DNA of 64,000 nucleotides, from the NCBI GenBank assembly GCA_965203265.1, contig CBDBBV010000002.1, positions 496,001-560,000 on the forward strand, written 5' to 3'. This DNA is from JAHRAW01 sp965203265 (GTDB taxonomy: Bacteria > Pseudomonadota > Gammaproteobacteria > Arenicellales > Poriferihabitantaceae). Under the pieces are notes generated by a model. That model was not told the DNA's origin. It worked only from the letters and a program-made list of their open reading frames with translations, and did no database searches. Of this stretch, positions 58,429 to 64,000 are shown in pieces; positions within the stretch are counted from its first letter, which is position 1, and every line of letters starts with the position of its first letter. Position numbers and translations under genes: made by a program.

Positions 58429-59442
58429 ATGAGAGCGATACGCAAAGTAGCCGTACTCGGCGGCGGTGTCATCGGCGCCGGCTGGGCTGCCAGATTCCTG
58501 CTCAGCGGCATCCATGTAGCGGTGCACGATCCGGGCGCGGTGGAAGACCGTCTCGAGCGGGTGGTGGAAAACGCCCGCCGCGCTTGGCGCACACTCATGC
58601 CGGCCGCGGTAGCGCCCGCCGCCGAGGGCCGGCTGATTTGTACCGACCACCTAGCCGAGGCGGTATCCACCGCCGATTTCGTGCAGGAAAGCGGCCCGGA
58701 GCGCATCGAAATCAAAAAAGCGATCATCCGCGAAGCGGCCGCCCACACCGCCGCCGATGTGGTCATCGCCTCCTCCACCTCGGGCCTGCTGCCCAGCGAC
58801 ATGCAGGCCGGTGCCCGCCACCCGGAACGGATTCTCGTCGCCCACCCGTTCAATCCGGTATACCTGATGCCGCTGGTGGAAATAGTCGGCGGGCGGCAGA
58901 CCAGCGATCAGGCGAAGCAAGCCGCGGCGAACCTGTACCGCGCCGTGGGCATGCACCCCCTGCAAGTGCGCAAGGAAATCGATGCGTTTCTCGCCGACCG
59001 GATGATGGAGGCGCTGTGGCGCGAAGCGCTCCATCTGGTCAACGACGGCGTCGCTACCATAGACGAGATCGATCAGGCCATCTGCTACGGCCCGGGCCTG
59101 CGTTGGGCCTTCATGGGGCCGTTCATGGTGTATCGAGTGGCCGGCGGGGAAGGGGGCTTTCGCCACTTCATGGCGCAATTCGGCCCCGCCCTGAAATGGC
59201 CGTGGACGCGCTTCGATGGCCCCGACCTGAGCGAAGACCTGCTCGACCGACTGGCGGCGCAATCCGACGAACAGGCCGGCGACCGCAGCATCGCCGAACT
59301 CGAACAACAGCGAGACGACTGCCTGATCTCCATACTGCAGGCGCTGGCCGATCAGGACTACGCAGCCGGCAATGCGCTACGCCGCTGGCGGGAAATGCGC
59401 CAAGCCGCCGCTGCCGCCGAATTCCGGAGTACGCAAAAATGA
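58429..59442 (+). CDS. lcdH: L-carnitine dehydrogenase
   Basis: A 337-aa NAD-dependent enzyme of the 3-hydroxyacyl-CoA dehydrogenase family. The NAD motif VAVLGGGVIGAGWAARFL opens the protein; FVQESGPERIEIKK, ASSTSGLLPSDMQ, LVAHPFNPVYLMPLVEIVGG and WAFMGPFMVYRVAGGEGGF are typical of carnitine dehydrogenases. It oxidises L-carnitine to 3-dehydrocarnitine. The ATG at 58429 is 8 bases after the BKACE gene; its stop overlaps the next start (ATGA). Confidence 0.92.
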   Translation: MRAIRKVAVLGGGVIGAGWAARFLLSGIHVAVHDPGAVEDRLERVVENARRAWRTLMPAAVAPAAEGRLICTDHLAEAVSTADFVQESGPERIEIKKAIIREAAAHTAADVVIASSTSGLLPSDMQAGARHPERILVAHPFNPVYLMPLVEIVGGRQTSDQAKQAAANLYRAVGMHPLQVRKEIDAFLADRMMEALWREALHLVNDGVATIDEIDQAICYGPGLRWAFMGPFMVYRVAGGEGGFRHFMAQFGPALKWPWTRFDGPDLSEDLLDRLAAQSDEQAGDRSIAELEQQRDDCLISILQALADQDYAAGNALRRWREMRQAAAAAEFRSTQK

Positions 59443-60611
59443 ATTTCGCCCTGAGCGAAGAGCAACAAATGCTGGTGGCCACCGCCAAAAGATTCGTCGA
59501 GGAGGAGCTGTACCCCCACGAACGCGAGGTGGAAGAAACCGATGCGCTGCCCGAACCATTGCGCCGCCAGATCATCGCGCGCGCCCGCCAAGCCGGGCTG
59601 TACGCCGCCAACATGCCGGAGGAACTGGGCGGCGGCGGGCTGGACGCCCAATCTATGTGCCTGCTCGATCGGCAACTGGGGCGTGCCAGTATGGCGTTGC
59701 AATACACCGTGGCACGACCAAGCAATATCCTACAGGCGTGCGTGGCGCAGCAGCGGGAACACTACCTGTACCCGTGCATATCCGGCGACAAGGTGGAATG
59801 CCTCGCCATGACCGAACCCGGCGCCGGTTCCGACCTGCGCTCCATGGCGTGCACCGCCACGGCGCAGCGCGGCGATTTCGTCATCAACGGCAGCAAGCAC
59901 TTCGTCAGCCATGCCGATGTCGCCGATTTCGTCATCCTGTTCGCCGCCACCGGCGTCGAGCAAACCCCGCGCGGCCAGCGAAAAAAGATCACCGCCTTCC
60001 TCATCGACAAAGGCACAAAGGGGTTCACCGTGCGTCCGGGATACCACAGCGTTTCCCATCGCGGCTATCACAACTTCATTCTCGAATTCGACCGCTGCCG
60101 CATCCCCTCGGCGCAAGTCCTCGGCGAAGTCGATCGCGGTTTCGAGGTGGCCAACAGCTGGCTCGGCAACACCCGCCTGCAAGTCGCCGCCATCTGCCTC
60201 GGGCGGTGCGACCGCGCCTACGAACTCGCCTGCGAATACGCCGCCACCCGCCGCCAATTCAACCAGACCATCGGCAAATTTCAGGGGGTCGCCTTCAAGC
60301 TGGCGGACATGGAGATCAGGCGCCGCTCGGCGGAATTGCTGACCTTTCGCGCGGCTTGGCGGGAAGACAACGGCGGCATGAGCGATCAGGACGCCGCCAT
60401 GGCCAAACTGGCGGCCACCGAGGCGCTCGCCTTCATCGCCGACGAGGCGCTGCAAATCCACGGCGGCATGGGGCTGATGGCCGACCTGCCCCTCGAACGC
60501 ATCTGGCGGGATGCGCGAGTCGAGCGAATCTGGGAAGGCACCAGCGAAATTCAGCGCATGATCATCTCCCGATCCATCCTCGCCAAATGGCAACCCCGGC
60601 GAGGCGGATAA
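59439..60611 (+). CDS. Acyl-CoA dehydrogenase, possible gamma-butyrobetainyl-CoA dehydrogenase
   Basis: A 390-aa flavoenzyme. LAMTEPGAGSDLRSM and RRQFNQTIGKFQGVAFKLAD are standard family blocks, and the C-terminal block LQIHGGMGLMADLPLERIWR is CaiA-like. In a carnitine cluster with CaiD, the natural reaction is oxidation of gamma-butyrobetainyl-CoA to crotonobetainyl-CoA (the reverse of CaiA). That assignment is inference. It is coupled to both neighbours by stop/start overlaps. Confidence 0.9.
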   Translation: MNFALSEEQQMLVATAKRFVEEELYPHEREVEETDALPEPLRRQIIARARQAGLYAANMPEELGGGGLDAQSMCLLDRQLGRASMALQYTVARPSNILQACVAQQREHYLYPCISGDKVECLAMTEPGAGSDLRSMACTATAQRGDFVINGSKHFVSHADVADFVILFAATGVEQTPRGQRKKITAFLIDKGTKGFTVRPGYHSVSHRGYHNFILEFDRCRIPSAQVLGEVDRGFEVANSWLGNTRLQVAAICLGRCDRAYELACEYAATRRQFNQTIGKFQGVAFKLADMEIRRRSAELLTFRAAWREDNGGMSDQDAAMAKLAATEALAFIADEALQIHGGMGLMADLPLERIWRDARVERIWEGTSEIQRMIISRSILAKWQPRRGG

Positions 60612-62707
60612 TGACGGCGACCATCGCCGGCGCCCACCTCCAGCGCCTCCAGCGCCTCCTCGACCCGCGCACCATCGCGGTCATCGGCGGTGCCGAGGCG
60701 TGCCAAGTGATTCAGCAGTGTCGCAAACTGCAATTCACCGGTGAAATCTGGCCGGTCAACCCGCGCCGGGACACCATGGAAGGGATACCCTGCCACAACA
60801 GCCTGAGCGAATTGCCGGCTCCCCCGGACGCCGCCTTCATCGCCATCCCGGCGGCGTCCAGCATCGCAGCGATCGATATGTTGTCTCGCGTCGGCGCCGG
60901 TGGCGCGGTGTGCTACACCGCCGGTTTCAAGGAGGTCGGCGGCGGCGGCAACGAGCGCCACCAACGCCTCATCGAGGCAGCCGCCGCAATGCCCGTCATC
61001 GGCCCCAACTGCTACGGCTTCATCAACCTGACCTCCGGCGTTGCCCTGTGGCCGGACTATCATGGCGCGCGGCGCGTGGAGCGGGGCGTGGCGATCTTTT
61101 CCCAAAGCGGCAATGTCAGTTTGAATCTGAGCATGCAGAGGCGGCGGCTGCCGCTGGCGTGGTTGGTCAGCCTCGGCAATCAGGCGGTGGTGGGCGTGGA
61201 AGACGGCATCGCCGCGGCTCTCGCCAGCGACCGCATCACCGCCATCGGCATTCACATCGAGGGGCTCGGCGACCTGCCCCGATTCGCCCGGCTGGCGCAG
61301 CAGGCTAAGTGTCAGGGCGTGCCCATAGTGGCGCTGAAATCGGGCCGCTCGGCTCTCGGCGCGCGCATCGCCGTGAGCCACACCGCCACGCTGGCGGGGG
61401 AGAACGCGCTGTATGACGCCCTGTTCGAGCGGCTGGGAATCGGCCGGGTGGCGACGCCGGAGGAATTCATCGAAACGCTCAAACTGCTGTCCATCGGCGG
61501 CGCGCTGCCCGGTGCGCGCATCGCCTCGATGAGCTGCTCCGGCGGCGAGGCCGCGCTGGTGGCGGATCTGGCCGGCGGACGCGCCCTCGAATTCCCCGCG
61601 CTCACGCCGTCTCACCGGCGGGCGGTGCAGGCGACCCTCAACGACTATGTGCATGTGTCCAATCCGCTCGACTACCACACCTTCATCTGGGGAGATCGCG
61701 CGCGCATGAGCGACACCTTCGGCGCGATGATGTCGGCGAAATTCGACCTGACCCTGCTCATCCTCGACCTCCCCGCAGACGACCGCACGGCGCTGGCGCG
61801 CTGGCTGCAGGCGGTGCGAGCCTTCATCGAGGCGTGCCGCGCCAGCGGCGCCCGCGGCGCGTTGGTGACCATGTTGAGCGAGAATTTGCCGGATGAGGCG
61901 AGCCGGTTGCTGGCGGAAAACGGCATCGCCCCGCTACAGGGCCTCGAGCAGGCATTGGCTGCGGTGGAGGCCGCCGCCGCCATCGGTTGCGCGTGGGCGC
62001 GCGCCGTCGAGGCGCCGACCCTGACGCCAACCACGGCGGCGGCAGCGGTGGGCGAGCCGCGCATCCTCGATGAATTCCGCGCGAAACGGCTGCTGGCGCA
62101 GGCCGGATTGCCGGTGGCGCCGTCTCTGCTGGTCGATTCTCCGGAATCTGCGGTGGCCGCCGCCGAGCAGTTGGGCCATCCGGTTGTGCTCAAATCTCTG
62201 TCCGAGCACATCGCCCACAAAACCGAAGTGGGCGGGGTGGCGCTCGATCTGCGGGACGACGCGCACATTCGCCGGCAGGCGGCGCGAATGCTGGCCGGCG
62301 CCGAGCGGCTTATGGTGGAAAAGATGATCGAGGGCGTGGTCGCCGAATTGCTCCTCGGAGTCGGCCATGATCGGCAATTCGGCCATTATTTCATCATCGG
62401 TTTCGGCGGTACTCTGGTGGAATTGATCGGCGACCGCCGAATGCTGTTGCCGCCGCTCGACGAAGCTCAGCTCAGGCGCGCCCTCCACCGCCTTAAAACC
62501 GCGCCGCTGCTACGCGGCTATCGCGGCCGACCCGCCGCCGACATCGACTCGGTGGTGCGCTGCGCCCTCGCCCTCGGCAGATTGGTGGAGAGCGGCGCGC
62601 ACGGCATCATCGAGGTCGAAATCAACCCGTTGATGGTGAAGTCGGAAAACAAAGGCGCTATAGTCGCTGACGCATTACTGACCGTAGGAGGTGGACATGG
62701 GAGATGA
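60611..62707 (+). CDS. NDP-forming acyl-CoA synthetase (acetate-CoA ligase family)
   Basis: A 698-aa fusion of the CoA-binding/ligase part (TIAVIGGAEAC near residue 20; VIGPNCYGFINLTSGVALWP; FSQSGNVSLNL; catalytic-histidine region AVSHTATLAGENALY) and an ATP-grasp part from about residue 480 (LDEFRAKRLLAQAGLPVAPS, VLKSLSEHIAHKTEVGGV, IIEVEINPLMV). Such enzymes interconvert acyl-CoA + ADP + Pi and acid + CoA + ATP. Here it could activate gamma-butyrobetaine or carnitine, or harvest ATP from betainyl-CoA; these cannot be told apart by sequence. The ATG overlaps the previous stop (TAATG) and the end overlaps caiD by 11 bases. Confidence 0.88.
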   Translation: MTATIAGAHLQRLQRLLDPRTIAVIGGAEACQVIQQCRKLQFTGEIWPVNPRRDTMEGIPCHNSLSELPAPPDAAFIAIPAASSIAAIDMLSRVGAGGAVCYTAGFKEVGGGGNERHQRLIEAAAAMPVIGPNCYGFINLTSGVALWPDYHGARRVERGVAIFSQSGNVSLNLSMQRRRLPLAWLVSLGNQAVVGVEDGIAAALASDRITAIGIHIEGLGDLPRFARLAQQAKCQGVPIVALKSGRSALGARIAVSHTATLAGENALYDALFERLGIGRVATPEEFIETLKLLSIGGALPGARIASMSCSGGEAALVADLAGGRALEFPALTPSHRRAVQATLNDYVHVSNPLDYHTFIWGDRARMSDTFGAMMSAKFDLTLLILDLPADDRTALARWLQAVRAFIEACRASGARGALVTMLSENLPDEASRLLAENGIAPLQGLEQALAAVEAAAAIGCAWARAVEAPTLTPTTAAAAVGEPRILDEFRAKRLLAQAGLPVAPSLLVDSPESAVAAAEQLGHPVVLKSLSEHIAHKTEVGGVALDLRDDAHIRRQAARMLAGAERLMVEKMIEGVVAELLLGVGHDRQFGHYFIIGFGGTLVELIGDRRMLLPPLDEAQLRRALHRLKTAPLLRGYRGRPAADIDSVVRCALALGRLVESGAHGIIEVEINPLMVKSENKGAIVADALLTVGGGHGR

Positions 62708-63482
62708 AGCGATACAGACGCGCGTCGACGGCGCCGTGCTCGAGGTGGTGTTGAACCGCCCCAAGGCCAACGCCATCGATGCGCCCACGAGCCGCAGGAT
62801 GGGACAGGTGTTTGCCGAATTCCGCGATGATCCGAATTTGCGGGTGGCCATCATCACCGGCGGCGGCGAGAAATTTTTCAGTGCAGGATGGGACTTGAAG
62901 GCGGCGGCGGCGGGCGAGCCGGCCGACGCCGACTTCGGCGTGGGCGGTTTCGGCGGCATTCAGGAATTGCCCGACTTGAACAAACCGATCATCGCCGCCA
63001 TCAACGGCATCGCCTGCGGCGGCGGCCTCGAACTGGCGCTTTCCGCCGACCTCATCGTCGCATCAAGGCACGCCAGCTTTGCCCTGCCGGAAATCAATGT
63101 GGGCACGCTGGCGGACGCCGCCACCATCAAACTGCCCAAGCGAATCCCCTGGCACATCGCCATGGAGATGTTGTTCACCGGTCGCTGGATGGACGCCGCC
63201 GAAGCGCACCGTTGGGGGTTGGTCAACGAGGTGGTTGCGGCGGACGGCCTGCTGCCGCGGGCGCGGGCGTTGGCCGACCTGTTGGCGCAGGGGCCGCCGC
63301 TGGTGTTTGCCGCCATCAAGGAATGCGTCCGCCTGACGGAAACCCTGTCCACCGAAGAATCTTTCGATCTGGTGTGCCGAGAACTACCTGCCACGGTGCG
63401 GCGGCTGTACGCCAGCGAGGATATGCTCGAGGGCACCCGAGCCTTCAGCGAAAAGCGCAAACCCGTGTGGCGGGGGCGGTAA
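62697..63482 (+). CDS. caiD: Carnitinyl-CoA dehydratase CaiD
   Basis: A 261-aa crotonase-family enzyme with the same length as E. coli CaiD. Blocks such as LNRPKANAIDAPTSRRMGQ, VAIITGGGEKFFSAGWDLKA, ADFGVGGFGG and SEDMLEGTRAFSEKRKPVW match CaiD. It hydrates crotonobetainyl-CoA to carnitinyl-CoA. The ATG at 62697 follows AGGAGG by 5 bases. Confidence 0.93.
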   Translation: MGDEAIQTRVDGAVLEVVLNRPKANAIDAPTSRRMGQVFAEFRDDPNLRVAIITGGGEKFFSAGWDLKAAAAGEPADADFGVGGFGGIQELPDLNKPIIAAINGIACGGGLELALSADLIVASRHASFALPEINVGTLADAATIKLPKRIPWHIAMEMLFTGRWMDAAEAHRWGLVNEVVAADGLLPRARALADLLAQGPPLVFAAIKECVRLTETLSTEESFDLVCRELPATVRRLYASEDMLEGTRAFSEKRKPVWRGR

Positions 63483-63518
63483 TTTTCACCCACTTATCGG
63501 AGAATCGGAGAGACGAAA

Positions 63519-64000
63519 ATGAAAATGAACACGAACACGAACATGTCGGTGGGCAACATTCAGGCTCGCCAGCACGGCGCCATGGAATACAGCCGGGCGC
63601 CCACGGACCTCGACGCGGTCAGGAGATACCGCCTCGCCCGCATCAAGGAAAAACTCGTGCAGCTGGATTACGCCGGCATCCTGTTGTTCGATCAGATCAA
63701 TTGCCGCTATGCCTGCGACGCCACCAACATGCAGATATGGTGCGCCCACTACGAAACCCGCTGCGTTTTCATCGCCACCGACGGCCCCATGATCCTGTTC
63801 GATTACGGCCATTATCCGCATCTGGTCGAGGGCATTTCCACCATAGACGAATACCGCGTGCACCCATCCTTCTACTACTTCGCCGCCGGCTCGCGCAGCG
63901 CGGAGAAGGCCGGAGAATTCGGCGACATCATCGCCGATCTGATCACCCGATACGGCGGCGGCAACAGCAGATTGGCCATCGATCGCCTGTCCGACCTCGG
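63519..64000 (+). CDS. M24-family metallopeptidase-like protein (creatinase/Xaa-Pro peptidase fold), 3' end outside window
   Basis: The first 160 codons of a larger protein. After a Met/Asn/Thr-rich start come RRYRLARIKEKLVQLDYAGI and LFDQINCRYACDATNMQIWC, the N-terminal creatinase-like domain of M24 proteins. The pattern recalls the subgroup that includes the DMSP lyase DddP and other non-peptidase members, but the metal-binding C-terminal domain lies beyond the window and cannot be checked. In the carnitine operon a role on a betaine-like compound is plausible. A GGAGAG site precedes the ATG. Confidence 0.75.
   Translation, partial: MKMNTNTNMSVGNIQARQHGAMEYSRAPTDLDAVRRYRLARIKEKLVQLDYAGILLFDQINCRYACDATNMQIWCAHYETRCVFIATDGPMILFDYGHYPHLVEGISTIDEYRVHPSFYYFAAGSRSAEKAGEFGDIIADLITRYGGGNSRLAIDRLSDL

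Overview
This 64-kb window comes from a GC-rich gammaproteobacterium. The evidence is the carA-carB-greA order, the 16S and 23S rRNA sequences, a tRNA-Ile(GAU)/tRNA-Ala(UGC) spacer before 23S, the anmK/mepM-like/tyrS neighbourhood, nudC and an xni-type exonuclease. A TRAP transporter, carnitine/gamma-butyrobetaine catabolism and heme uptake suggest an organic-solute-using, possibly marine or host-associated bacterium. The species cannot be named from what I can see.

Layout. 1-24.4 kb is mostly housekeeping: carA (cut by the window edge), carB, greA, an SLC13/TrkA-C permease, a GlcD-type FAD oxidoreductase divergent from folE, xni, a 59-aa membrane protein, a TRAP transporter (dctP, dctQ and a frameshifted dctM with a long soluble tail), metK-ahcY on the minus strand, argB-nudC, mepM-like/anmK on the minus strand, and tyrS. 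24.5-33.0 kb is one tightly coupled operon of eight genes: a secreted protein, a lipoprotein, two membrane-anchored PEGA proteins (one with a cysteine-free FGE-sulfatase-like domain), a 50-aa membrane peptide, a MotA/TolQ/ExbB channel protein and two proteins joining an ExbD/MotB-like membrane helix to a von Willebrand A domain. It looks like an uncharacterised ion-driven envelope machine and is the best candidate here for a new system.

33.1-55.7 kb is a split ribosomal RNA operon. The 16S gene has its own rrn promoter, boxA and processing stem, but no tRNA or 23S follows. About 16.6 kb later a second rrn promoter and boxA lead into a stem whose two arms match the 16S leader and trailer but enclose no 16S gene; then come tRNA-Ile, tRNA-Ala, 23S, 5S and a terminator. 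Between the halves lies a more AT-rich accessory island. It holds two transporters, a winged-helix-like protein and an unknown protein; then a catabolic cluster (class II aldolase, two enolase-superfamily enzymes, SDR, 2OG-Fe oxygenase, 3-hydroxyisobutyrate-type dehydrogenase); then a complete heme-uptake locus (outer-membrane receptor, TonB, HmuS, ExbB, ExbD, HmuT, HmuU, HmuV) behind a Fur-like promoter. The 23S gene carries an intervening sequence at helix 45 that contains an intact lipoprotein gene and its own terminator-like hairpin.

55.7-64 kb holds a membrane adenylate/guanylate cyclase (minus strand), tRNA-Thr(CGU), and an operon for carnitine and probably gamma-butyrobetaine breakdown: a BKACE enzyme, L-carnitine dehydrogenase, acyl-CoA dehydrogenase, an NDP-forming acyl-CoA synthetase, CaiD, and the start of an M24 peptidase-family protein.
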